DNA of 64,000 nucleotides. Source: Pseudogemmatithrix spongiicola (GTDB lineage: Bacteria > Gemmatimonadota > Gemmatimonadetes > Gemmatimonadales > Gemmatimonadaceae). The notes beneath the pieces were generated by a model. That model did no database searches, had not been told where the DNA came from, and saw only the letters and a list, made by a program, of their open reading frames with translations. The position numbers and the translations under genes are program-made. This document shows positions 46,823-55,028 of this stretch, in pieces. The stretch's first letter is position 1. Each line of letters begins with the position of its first letter. The stretch lies in contig NZ_CP130613.1 of assembly GCF_030623445.1 (NCBI RefSeq), forward strand, positions 2,542,001 through 2,606,000, given 5' to 3'.

Positions 46823-47977
46823 TCAACGCCGCGTTCCCGCCACGGGCGCGGCCTTGGCCGCACCCGTGGGGCCTTCCTCGACCACCGACTTGCCGATCAT
46901 GCGCAGGAACTCGTTGGGGTCGCCGGAGACGCGCAGGCACTCCTCCTCCGACACCTCGCGCGACTGGTACAGCGAGTAGAGGGCGTCGTTCAGCGTCTGC
47001 ATGCCGTGCTTCTTGCCCGACTGCATCATCGAGTACACCTGGTGGATCTTGTCGTCGCGGATCAGCGCGCGGATGGCCGGCGTCACGACGAGGATCTCGG
47101 CGGCCATCACGCGGCCCTTGCCCGTCCGCTTGGGCAGCAGGGTCTGCGTGATGATGCCTTCCAGCACGAAGGCCAGCTGGGCGCGGACCTGCGCCTGCTG
47201 GTGGCTGGGGAAGACGTCGATGATGCGGTTGATCGCCTCGGCCGCCGAGTTGGTGTGCAGCGTGGCGAAGGCCAGGTGACCCGTCTCGGCGATGGTGAGC
47301 CCGGCGTGGATGGTCTCGTGGTCGCGCATTTCGCCGACGAGCACGACGTCCGGGTCCTCACGCAGCGCGTACTTGAGCGCCGAGCCGAAGCTCTTCGTGT
47401 CGGCGCCGACCTCGCGCTGGTTGACGATGCAGCCCTGGTGCTTGTGGATGAACTCGATCGGGTCTTCCACCGTCAGGATGTGGCCGCGGCGTTCGCGGTT
47501 GATCTTGTCGATCATCGCGGCGAGCGTCGTGGACTTACCCGAGCCGGTGGGGCCGGTGACGAGCACCAGGCCGCGCGGCTTCTCGGCCAGCTTGGCGATC
47601 ACCGGCGGCAGGTTCAGGTCGGCGAAGGTCTTGATGGAGAACGGGATCTGTCGGAGCACGATCGACACGCAGCCGCGCTGCTTGAAGCAGTTGCCGCGGA
47701 AGCGCGCGAGGTTCTGGATGCCGAACGAGAAGTCGAGCTCGTCCTCCATCTCGAAGCGCTTCTTCTGGTTCTCGGTGAGCACCGAGTAGGCCAGTTGGAG
47801 GGTGTCCTTGGGCTGGAGGACGACCTCCTGCTTGGAGGGCACGATGTCGCCGTCCACGCGCATCATCGGCCGGGCGCCGGCAGTGATGTGCAGGTCGGAG
47901 GCGCCGCGCTCGATCATTTCTTCGAGCAGGGTGCGGAGGTTGACCTGCTGGGCGGCGGCGGGGGTGGGGGAGGTCAT
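46823..47977 (-). CDS. pilT: Type IV pilus retraction ATPase PilT
   Basis: 384 residues. PAS-like N-terminal domain, Walker A GPTGSGKSTTLAAMIDK, Asp box and Walker B region LREDPDVVLVGEMRDHETI, His box TGHLAFATLHTN, and the AIRxLIRxxK motif (AIRALIRDDKIHQ) that is specific to PilT. It powers retraction, twitching and DNA uptake. The start is 9 nt from heptamer element C. Confidence 0.96.
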   Translation of the reverse strand: MTSPTPAAAQQVNLRTLLEEMIERGASDLHITAGARPMMRVDGDIVPSKQEVVLQPKDTLQLAYSVLTENQKKRFEMEDELDFSFGIQNLARFRGNCFKQRGCVSIVLRQIPFSIKTFADLNLPPVIAKLAEKPRGLVLVTGPTGSGKSTTLAAMIDKINRERRGHILTVEDPIEFIHKHQGCIVNQREVGADTKSFGSALKYALREDPDVVLVGEMRDHETIHAGLTIAETGHLAFATLHTNSAAEAINRIIDVFPSHQQAQVRAQLAFVLEGIITQTLLPKRTGKGRVMAAEILVVTPAIRALIRDDKIHQVYSMMQSGKKHGMQTLNDALYSLYQSREVSEEECLRVSGDPNEFLRMIGKSVVEEGPTGAAKAAPVAGTRR

Positions 47978-47985
47978 CTAACGGC

Positions 47986-48069
47986 AGTTGCGAGTTGTGA
48001 GTTATGAGTTACGAGTCACTGCCAACTACCAACTACCAACTACCAACTGCCAACTACCAACTGCCAACT
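47986..48069. repeat. Heptamer-phased repeat element C (12 units)
   Basis: Twelve consecutive 7-mers in perfect phase: five of the type AGTTGCG, AGTTGTG, AGTTATG, AGTTACG, AGTCACT (47986-48020), then seven of the type [G/A]CCAACT (48021-48069). The second set is roughly the reverse complement of the first, so a hairpin with G-U pairs can form. It fills the gap between the pilB stop and the pilT start. Confidence 0.88.
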
Positions 48070-48076
48070 GCAGTTG

Positions 48077-49906
48077 TCAGGCTGAGGTCTCGGTGATCAC
48101 CTGCTCCAGCGACGTGATGCCCTTCCACACCTTCACCAACCCGTCCATGCGCAGCGTGAGCATGCCTTCCTCGATCGCGAAGTCCTTGATCTCGGCGGCG
48201 CCGACGTTGCTGAGGATGAGCCGGCGCAGGCCGGGCGTCATGTTCATGACTTCATAGGCGCCCTGGCGGCCGCGCGAGCCGGAGCCCTTGCACTGGTCGC
48301 AGCCCTTGCCGCGGAAGAACGGCATGTCCACGCAGCGGGTGTCGAGCGTGATGTTGGCGAGCAGGGGCTTCACGTCGTCCGGTGCACGCGCCTTGAGGCC
48401 GTCGATGGCATCCTGCTTGAAGCGCAGTTCGCGCAGCGTGGTCGTCTCCGTCCACTTGGCGCCGGCGACTTCGTCGGGCGTCAGCTTGTACTGCTCCTTG
48501 CAGTTGCCGCAGACGCGGCGCAGCAGGCGCTGGGCGAGCACGAGGTTGAGCGCCGAGCTGACGTTGAAGGGCTCGAGGCCCATGTCCAGCAGGCGCGTCA
48601 CCGTCTCGGCGGTCGAGTTCGTGTGCAGCGTCGAGAGCACGAGGTGGCCGGTGAGCGCGGCCTTGATGGCGATGCCGCCCGTCTCGAGGTCGCGGATCTC
48701 GCCGACCATGATGATGTTCGGGTCCTGCCGGAGGAAGGCCTTCAGCGCGGCCGCGAACGTCATGCCGATCTCGTTGCGCACCAGCACCTGGTTGACGCCG
48801 AAGAGGTTGTACTCGACGGGGTCCTCGGCCGTCATGATGTTCGTCTCGACCTTGTTGATGAGCTTGATGCTCGAGTACAACGTGGTCGTCTTGCCCGAGC
48901 CCGTGGGCCCGGTGACGAGCACCATGCCGTAGGGGCTGCGCACCGCCGCCATCAGGTCGCGCTCGGCCGCCGGCTCGATGCCGAGCTTGTCGAGGTCCAT
49001 CAGGTTGCTCTGGCTCAGGATGCGGAGCACCACCTTCTCGCCGAACAGCGTGGGCAGCGTGGACACGCGGAAGTCCACGACCTTGCTGGCGCTGAGCTTG
49101 AGCTTGATGCGGCCGTCCTGCGGGACGCGGCGCTCGGCGATGTTGAGCGCCGACATGATCTTGAAGCGCGAGATCAGCGCCGGCTGCATCTTCTTGGGCG
49201 GCTTCATCACTTCCTCGAGGTGCCCGTCGATGCGATACCGCACGCGGAGCTCCTTCTCGAAGCACTCGAAGTGGATGTCCGAGGCGCCCATCTTCACGGC
49301 GTTCGTGAGGATCGCGTTGATGAGCTTCACGACGGGCGCATCGTCCACCGCGGCGGCCAGCGCCGTGGCGGACATCTCCTCTTCCTTCTCCTCGACGATC
49401 TCGACCTCGCCGTCCTCGAGGCTCTCGATCTCGCTGAGCAGCGCCGACATCTGCTGCTCGTTCGACTCGTAGTGCTTCTCGATGACGTTGCGCAGCGTGA
49501 ACTCGCCGGCGATCACCGGGAAGATGTCGTAGCGCGTGATGAACTTGAGGTCCTCGATGACGCCGAGGTTGGTCGGGTCGGCCATCGCGACGGTGAGCGT
49601 ACGGCCGTCGCGCTTCAGCGGCAGCACGAGGTTCTTCGTCGCGAGGTCCGTCGGGACCAGCTTGATGATCTTGGTGTCGACCTCGAACTTCGACAGGTCC
49701 ACGGCCGGCATCTTGAACTGCCGCGCCAGCGTGCGTGTGAGTTCGTTCTCCTGGATGAAGCCGAGCTTCACGAGGTTGTAGCCGACGCGTGTGCCGTTCT
49801 GGCGTTGCTCGGCGAGCGCCTGTTGGAGCTGCTCCCGCGTGATCAGCCCCTCCTTGACCAGGAGGTCGCCGATCCGTTCACCACCAGGATTCGCCGCTGC
49901 GGTCAT
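48077..49906 (-). CDS. pilB: Type IV pilus extension ATPase PilB
   Basis: 609 residues from the ATG at 49906; the open frame upstream is not PilB-like. N-terminal GSPII_E_N domain (RIGDLLVKEGLITREQLQQA), linker, then Walker A GPTGSGKTTTLYSSIKL, LRQDPNIIMVGEIRDLETG and TGHLVLSTLHTNST. A Cys4 zinc site (CGNCKEQY ... CDQCKGSG) marks PilB/GspE rather than PilT. An acidic segment (EEKEEEM, about 200) is a local feature. It drives pilus polymerisation. Confidence 0.96.
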   Translation of the reverse strand: MTAAANPGGERIGDLLVKEGLITREQLQQALAEQRQNGTRVGYNLVKLGFIQENELTRTLARQFKMPAVDLSKFEVDTKIIKLVPTDLATKNLVLPLKRDGRTLTVAMADPTNLGVIEDLKFITRYDIFPVIAGEFTLRNVIEKHYESNEQQMSALLSEIESLEDGEVEIVEEKEEEMSATALAAAVDDAPVVKLINAILTNAVKMGASDIHFECFEKELRVRYRIDGHLEEVMKPPKKMQPALISRFKIMSALNIAERRVPQDGRIKLKLSASKVVDFRVSTLPTLFGEKVVLRILSQSNLMDLDKLGIEPAAERDLMAAVRSPYGMVLVTGPTGSGKTTTLYSSIKLINKVETNIMTAEDPVEYNLFGVNQVLVRNEIGMTFAAALKAFLRQDPNIIMVGEIRDLETGGIAIKAALTGHLVLSTLHTNSTAETVTRLLDMGLEPFNVSSALNLVLAQRLLRRVCGNCKEQYKLTPDEVAGAKWTETTTLRELRFKQDAIDGLKARAPDDVKPLLANITLDTRCVDMPFFRGKGCDQCKGSGSRGRQGAYEVMNMTPGLRRLILSNVGAAEIKDFAIEEGMLTLRMDGLVKVWKGITSLEQVITETSA

Positions 49907-50036
49907 GCGTTGGGCACGGGACGGGGCGCGTCCGGCCCCCCGGCGTCTCCCCAGGCGGTCCCGACGGCGCGTGACTGGGTGAAGGTGGACGGCGGGAGGT
50001 ACAAGTGTCAAGGATGTGGGACGTCGCGTTGCCGAC

Positions 50037-50522
50037 TCATCGCGTCGGCGCCTGACGCGGCACGCCGGAGAAGGTCACGAGCGGTGCCAAACGCGCGGCC
50101 AACGCAGGCCCGATGCCGCGCACCCGCTGGAGGCCATCGACGGAGCCAAAGGGGCCGTTGGCCTCGCGATCCTCGACAATCCGGCGCGCGAGCGCGGGCC
50201 CGATGCCGGGCAAGCGGTCCAGGGCATCGACGTCGGCCTGGTCGACGTCTAAGACGGCGCTGTCCCGCGAGAGCGGGGCCTGGGGGGCCTTGAGGGCCTG
50301 CGGGCCGGTGCGCGGTGGCGCGGCTTTCGCGCGCCGCGGCCGTCCGCCAGTCGACACGGCGGAGTCCACCGCCGCGATCTGCGCGGCGAGCGCCGCCGCG
50401 GGCGTCGCGGGTCCCTGCCCCGCCGCGACAACGCGCAGGCCGCGGACGCCGAGCCCGAGGGCGGCGACCGCCGCGACGAACAGCAGCGCGCGACGCTCGG
50501 AAGGGGTGGGCACCCCTGACAC
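50037..50522 (-). CDS. comEA: ComEA-like helix-hairpin-helix DNA-binding protein
   Basis: 161 residues from a GTG. One membrane helix (LLFVAAVAALGLGVRGL), a Pro/Ala-rich periplasmic linker and two HhH motifs: VDQADVDALDRLPGIGPALARRIV (split here as VDQADVDALDRL and PGIGPALARRIV) and LQRVRGIGPALAARL. ComEA binds incoming DNA in transformation, consistent with the pilB/T/C genes next to it. 49907-50036, between this gene and pilB, holds no feature I can name. Confidence 0.88.
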   Translation of the reverse strand: MSGVPTPSERRALLFVAAVAALGLGVRGLRVVAAGQGPATPAAALAAQIAAVDSAVSTGGRPRRAKAAPPRTGPQALKAPQAPLSRDSAVLDVDQADVDALDRLPGIGPALARRIVEDREANGPFGSVDGLQRVRGIGPALAARLAPLVTFSGVPRQAPTR

Positions 50523-50570
50523 TCTCGATGCGCGGCACGCCGGCCCGCATCACCGCATCGCGACCCGCAG

Positions 50571-50602
50571 CGGCATCACGCCGCGGCATCACGCCGCGGC
50601 GT
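50571..50602. repeat. Two and a half copies of a 13-bp tandem repeat
   Basis: CGGCATCACGCCG occurs at 50571-50583 and 50584-50596, and CGGCG starts a partial third copy. The end overlaps the stop of the M28-type gene. It may have expanded by slippage. Confidence 0.6.
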
Positions 50603-51555
50603 CAGAGCCCGCGGAGCACCGCGACGGCAACGTCGCCCACCGCCTGCAGCGTCTCTTGCGAGACCTTGTCCTCCGTGTCCTGCGGCGTGTGGTGATAGGC
50701 GTAGTTGAGGTCGATGACGTCGATCACCTTGAAGCCCTTCTCGATGAACGGCAGGTGATCGTCCGTGATGGGCTGGTACTCGCGCGTCGGAAAGTACGCC
50801 CCGTAGCCGAGCCGCTGCGCGGTGCTCCACACGCGCTGGATCACGTCCGGGGCGGCGCGCATCGAGTACGTCTCGTACAGGAACTGCGCGTCCGCCTTGC
50901 CGACCATGTCGAAGAGCACGCCGAACTCGGGCGCGAAGCCAGCCGGGAGGTTCGCGACGAAGTAGCGCGACCCGATCAGCACGTCCGTGAGGGTGTCGAA
51001 GTCGCCCCAGTCTTCGCCATCCACGAAGAGCAGGTCGACGCCCACGGTTGCCGGCTGCCGCTTCAGCGCATCGGCGACGCCGAGGAGGATGGCGACTCCC
51101 GAGGCGCCGTCGTTCGCGCCCGGCGTCGGCTGCGTCTGGGCCACGGCGTCCACCGCCTTCTCGGCGATCGGGCGCGAGTCCCAGTGGGCGAGATACAGCA
51201 CGCGCCTGGTGGCCGTCGGATTGATCCGGGCCAAGATGTTCCGCATCGGCAGCCGCTGGCCGTCCGCCGTGGTGTGCGTCCACGCTTGGACGATGACCGT
51301 ATCGGCGCGGCTCCGGAGCTCGGCGACGAGCCAGTCGCCCGTGGCGCGATGGGCCGCCGTGCCCGGCACCCGCGGTCCGAAGGCCATCTGCCGCCGCACG
51401 TAGCCCATGGCCGCCGCCCCATCGAACTCGCGCGCGGAGAGCGGCAGGGGTGTGGCCTCGGCCGTGTCTGCGGCCTCAGTGCCGCCGCAGGCGATGGTCA
51501 GGGTACCGGCCACGATCGCGGCCAGGCGACGGAACGGGAGCGAAACAGGCGTCAT
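50602..51555 (-). CDS. M28-type metalloprotein, glutaminyl cyclase-like, lipoprotein
   Basis: 317 residues. Lipobox LTIACGG. The fold is that of M28 peptidases but the motifs LYLAHWDSRP, GANDGASGVAILL, FVDGEDWGDF and a late NYAYHHTPQD His match the glutaminyl-peptide cyclotransferase branch (single zinc). It would form N-terminal pyroglutamate on exported peptides, or act as an aminopeptidase; I favour the first. It is divergent from lptF with a shared 19-nt start region. Confidence 0.82.
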   Translation of the reverse strand: MTPVSLPFRRLAAIVAGTLTIACGGTEAADTAEATPLPLSAREFDGAAAMGYVRRQMAFGPRVPGTAAHRATGDWLVAELRSRADTVIVQAWTHTTADGQRLPMRNILARINPTATRRVLYLAHWDSRPIAEKAVDAVAQTQPTPGANDGASGVAILLGVADALKRQPATVGVDLLFVDGEDWGDFDTLTDVLIGSRYFVANLPAGFAPEFGVLFDMVGKADAQFLYETYSMRAAPDVIQRVWSTAQRLGYGAYFPTREYQPITDDHLPFIEKGFKVIDVIDLNYAYHHTPQDTEDKVSQETLQAVGDVAVAVLRGL

Positions 51556-51561
51556 CTGGGG

Positions 51562-51568
51562 TAATATA
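51562..51568. promoter_or_regulatory. Back-to-back -10 boxes for the M28-type gene and lptF
   Basis: TAATAT (51562-51567, plus) lies 7 nt before the lptF GTG; TATATT (51568-51563, minus) lies 7 nt before the M28-type ATG. One 7-bp AT block thus serves both directions, and both transcripts would begin at the start codon. Confidence 0.55.
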
Positions 51569-51574
51569 CGCCTC

Positions 51575-53068
51575 GTGAAGATCGTGCATCGTTACGTCCT
51601 GAAGGAGCATCTCGGACCGTTGCTCTTCGCCGTCTCGGCGTTGACCTCGCTCATGATGCTCAACTTCATCGCCAAGAAGTTCCCCGACCTCGTCGGCAAG
51701 GGACTGCCGTGGACGGTCATCGGCGAGTTCCTGATGCTCTCGTTGCCCTTCACGCTGGCGATGACCCTGCCGATGGCCGTGCTCGTGGCCACGCTGCACG
51801 CGTTCTCGCGCTTCGCGTCGGAGAACGAGATCACGGCGTTCAAGGCCAGTGGCGTGAGCATGCAGGTGCTGGTGCGTCCGGTGATCCTCTCGGCGGTGGT
51901 GCTGGCGCTGGGCATGGTGTGGTTCAACGACCAAGTCATGCCGCGGGCCAACCATCGCCTCGCGCAGCTGCAGCAGGACATCGCGCGCGTGAAGCCGACG
52001 CTGGCGCTCAACGAGCAGGTGATCAACGAGGTGGTGCGCGGCTCGTTGTACCTGCGTGCGGCCCGCATCGAGAGCGGCTCGAACCGCATGCACGACGTGA
52101 CCATCTACGACCTCAGCGACCCAACCACGCGGCGGAGCATCCTCGCCGACAGCGGCCAGCTGGCGTTCTCGCGCAGCGGCACGGACCTCATCCTCACGCT
52201 GTACGACGGCCACTCGATGGAAAGCCAGGCCAACTCGCCCCAACGGCTGCAGCGGAGCTTCTTCGAGGAAGACCGGATCGCCGTGCGCGGCATCGCGGCC
52301 GGCCTGGACCGCGGCAGCTCGAACATCGGCTACAAGTCGGACCGCGAGTACACCATCTGCGAGCTCAACGACCGCGTGCGCGCCGCGCGCGAGCCGCGCG
52401 ACATCGCGTGGCGCCGGCTGCACCTCGCGCGGAATCCCGGCGACTCGCTCGCCACGCCGCCGCGTGAGCGCTGGCCGCTGGCGGATTGGTACTGCGCCCT
52501 GCAGACGCGGCTGAGCGGGATCGGCGAGGTGAAGGAGGCGCAGGCCGCGACGCTCGCCGGCCCCGCCGCAGCGGCCTCGCTTGGCATCCTCCGCGCGGTG
52601 CAGGACCCGCCCAGCCGCAACGATGCCCCGCCGCCCGACTACGACTCCGTGGTCCTCGAGGGCCTGCGCTTCGAGTACAGCTCGGCGCAGTCGCAGATCG
52701 ACCGCTATCGCGTGGAGATCGAGAAGAAGTTCTCGATCGCCGCGTCCTGCGTCGTGTTCGCCCTGCTCGGGGCGCCGATCGCGCTGCGGTTCCCGCGGGG
52801 CGGCGTGGGCCTCACGATCGGCGTCAGCCTCGGCGTGTTCGCCATCTACTACGTCGGCCTGCTCGTGGGCGAATCGCTCTCCGACCGCGGCTTGGTGGAC
52901 CCCGCCATCGCGATGTGGGCCGCCAACGCGCTGCTGGGCGTGGTCGGCATCACCCTGACCGCGCGGCTCGGCAGCGAAGGCAGTACGCATCGCGGCAGCG
53001 AGTCGAGTGAATGGTGGGGACGGCTGGTCGAAGGCGTGAAGACGAAGTTCGCGCGGAAGGCGGCATGA
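51575..53068 (+). CDS. lptF: LPS export permease LptF
   Basis: 497 residues from a GTG at 51575. Layout of LptF/LptG: two or three N-terminal helices (GPLLFAVSALTSLMMLNFIA ... LMLSLPFTLAMTLPMAVLVA), a large periplasmic jellyroll, and C-terminal helices (FSIAASCVVFALLGAPIALR). It is about 130 residues longer than usual owing to an insert (about 255-375) rich in Arg/Ala/Pro between jellyroll and helices. With LptG and the ATPase LptB (not in the window) it extracts lipopolysaccharide from the inner membrane. Confidence 0.9.
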   Translation: MKIVHRYVLKEHLGPLLFAVSALTSLMMLNFIAKKFPDLVGKGLPWTVIGEFLMLSLPFTLAMTLPMAVLVATLHAFSRFASENEITAFKASGVSMQVLVRPVILSAVVLALGMVWFNDQVMPRANHRLAQLQQDIARVKPTLALNEQVINEVVRGSLYLRAARIESGSNRMHDVTIYDLSDPTTRRSILADSGQLAFSRSGTDLILTLYDGHSMESQANSPQRLQRSFFEEDRIAVRGIAAGLDRGSSNIGYKSDREYTICELNDRVRAAREPRDIAWRRLHLARNPGDSLATPPRERWPLADWYCALQTRLSGIGEVKEAQAATLAGPAAAASLGILRAVQDPPSRNDAPPPDYDSVVLEGLRFEYSSAQSQIDRYRVEIEKKFSIAASCVVFALLGAPIALRFPRGGVGLTIGVSLGVFAIYYVGLLVGESLSDRGLVDPAIAMWAANALLGVVGITLTARLGSEGSTHRGSESSEWWGRLVEGVKTKFARKAA

Positions 53069-54171
53069 GCACGGGCCACACCCGGCGGCGGCACTGGCTG
53101 CGGCCGCTCGACCGCTACGTCCTCAGCGAGTTCTGGAAGGTGCTGTTCGCCACGGCGCTGGGCTTCCCCCTGCTGGTCATCATCGTCGACCTCTCGGAGA
53201 AGCTCGACAACTACCTCGCGCGCGAGATCTCCGCCGGGGACATCGCCTTCGCCTACGTGCTGGGCATCCCCGAGACGATGTTCCTCGTCCTCCCGGCCGC
53301 GGTGCTGTTCGCGACCGTGTTCACGGTCGGCGGCTTCACGCGGCACAGCGAGATCACGGCGGCGAAGGCCTCCGGCGTGTCCTTCCACCGCTTCATCGCG
53401 CCGATCTTCGGCGGCGCGGTCGTCTCGACGATCCTCGGACTCGGGCTCGCCGAGGTCATCCCGCCGTTCAACGCGCGACGCCTCGAGCTCTTGCAGGAGA
53501 AGTCGGTGCGCGCCGCGAACCAGCGCTCGAACTTCGCATACGCGGCGGAAGAGGCGCGCGTGTACAAGATTGCCTATGCCGACGTGAACTCGGCGTCCAT
53601 GCAGGGCGTGGAGGTCGAGCGTCGCGGCACGGGGCCGGACTTCCCGACCGTGCTCATCAAGGCCGAGGCCGGCACGTACCGGGAGGGCGAGGGCTGGACG
53701 CTCACCAACGGCTACGTGCACATCCTCCCGGATTCGCTCTCGAACCTGAGCATCCAGTTCGACTCGCTCCGGGACCGCTATTTCACCGAGCGTCCGCAAC
53801 TGCTGATGGCGAACCCGAAGGCCCCCGCCGAGATGGGCTTCCGTGACCTCGGCAAGTTCATCGTGGCGATGGAGCGTTCCGGGGCCGACGTGAAGAAGCT
53901 GCGCGTGGAGCGCATGCTGAAGATCGCCATCCCGGTGACCTGCGTGATCATCATGCTCATCGGCGCACCGCTGGCGACGAGCACGCAGCGCGGCGGGACC
54001 GCCTACGGCGTGGCCATCTCGCTGGCGACGACGGTTATCTTTCTGGTGTTGCTGCAGTTGACGCAGGCCATCGGCGCCGGAGGCTTGGTGATGCCGGAGC
54101 TGGCCGCGTGGATGCCGGGGGCGCTATTCACGGCCATCGGCACCTTTCTCCTGGTCAAGGTCCGCACCTAA
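53065..54171 (+). CDS. lptG: LPS export permease LptG
   Basis: 368 residues from the ATG at 53065 (ATGA overlap with lptF). RPLDRYVLSEFWKVLFATAL starts the first helix; SEITAAKASGVSFHRF is the conserved coupling-helix region that contacts LptB; the jellyroll covers about 130-270. Normal length for the family. Partner of LptF. Confidence 0.9.
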   Translation: MSTGHTRRRHWLRPLDRYVLSEFWKVLFATALGFPLLVIIVDLSEKLDNYLAREISAGDIAFAYVLGIPETMFLVLPAAVLFATVFTVGGFTRHSEITAAKASGVSFHRFIAPIFGGAVVSTILGLGLAEVIPPFNARRLELLQEKSVRAANQRSNFAYAAEEARVYKIAYADVNSASMQGVEVERRGTGPDFPTVLIKAEAGTYREGEGWTLTNGYVHILPDSLSNLSIQFDSLRDRYFTERPQLLMANPKAPAEMGFRDLGKFIVAMERSGADVKKLRVERMLKIAIPVTCVIIMLIGAPLATSTQRGGTAYGVAISLATTVIFLVLLQLTQAIGAGGLVMPELAAWMPGALFTAIGTFLLVKVRT

Positions 54172-54197
54172 GGTGCATTCTCGCGTGGTCCCATAGC

Positions 54198-55028
54198 GTG
54201 GCTGGTCGTCCCACCGAGCAGTTTCCGATCGTGCAGCGCTCCGGGCTGCGGGCGTTCCGTGGCGTCGGCCGCGGGACGCTGGCGTTGTTCGGTGGCATCG
54301 GGGCGCGCGTGCTGTTCGCGCGCGAGCTGTGGCGGGCGCTCAAGGAGTGGCGCACGTGGAGTCGCGAGGTCATCCACCAGATGCGCGCCATCGGCGTGGA
54401 CTCGCTGCCGCTGGCCATCATGGTCGCGGCGTTCATCGGCGGCGTCATCACCATCCAGATCCGCTACCAGCTGTTCCCGGGCATCCAGCTGAGCATCGTC
54501 GGCCTGAGCTCGCGGCAGATCGTCATCCTCGAGACGGGTCCGCTGCTCACCGGCTTGGTGCTGGCCGGGCGCGTCGGTGCGAAAATGACCGCCGAGATCG
54601 CCACGATGCGCGTCACGGAGCAGATCGACGCGCTGGAGACGCTGGCCTTCGACCCCGTGGCCTACCTGATCATCCCGCGGCTCATCGCGGCGATCATCAT
54701 GCTGCCGATCCTCACGGTGTTTGCCGACGTCTTCGGCGTGCTGAGCGGTCTCATGGCGGCGGTGACGATCACGGACGTGAAGTACGCGCAGTTCATGGAA
54801 GGCGTGCGCCTCGGCTATGAGCAGTTCCAGGTGACCTATTCGCTGATCAAGGCGACGCTGTTCGGCGGCGCGATCGCGTACCTGTGCACCTACGAGGGCT
54901 ACACCACGCGTGGCGGCGCCGAGGGCGTCGGCCAGAGCACGGCGAAGGCCGTGGTGGTGTCGTCCATCGCCATCCTCATCCTGGACGCCATCACGGCGAT
55001 CCTCCTCGCCCCCTATCTTCAGGCATGA
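54198..55028 (+). CDS. mlaE: MlaE-family phospholipid-transport permease
   Basis: 276 residues from a GTG at 54198. Helices with the family motifs LVLAGRVGAKMTAEIATMRV, TEQIDALETLAFDPVAYLI and RLIAAIIMLPILTVFADVFG. MlaE dimerises in the inner membrane and passes phospholipids to or from the MCE protein. It starts 26 nt after lptG and ends in an ATGA overlap with mlaD. The MlaF ATPase is not adjacent. Confidence 0.93.
   Translation: MAGRPTEQFPIVQRSGLRAFRGVGRGTLALFGGIGARVLFARELWRALKEWRTWSREVIHQMRAIGVDSLPLAIMVAAFIGGVITIQIRYQLFPGIQLSIVGLSSRQIVILETGPLLTGLVLAGRVGAKMTAEIATMRVTEQIDALETLAFDPVAYLIIPRLIAAIIMLPILTVFADVFGVLSGLMAAVTITDVKYAQFMEGVRLGYEQFQVTYSLIKATLFGGAIAYLCTYEGYTTRGGAEGVGQSTAKAVVVSSIAILILDAITAILLAPYLQA

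Noticed and set aside
47986-48069. CRISPR-like tandem array
   Set aside because: Units are 7 nt with no spacers, and the first five units are inverted relative to the last seven. No cas genes are in the window.
49907-50011. TTG-initiated N-terminal extension of PilB
   Set aside because: The extra 35 residues are Arg/Pro-rich and unlike the GSPII_E_N start; the ATG at 49906 gives the family length.
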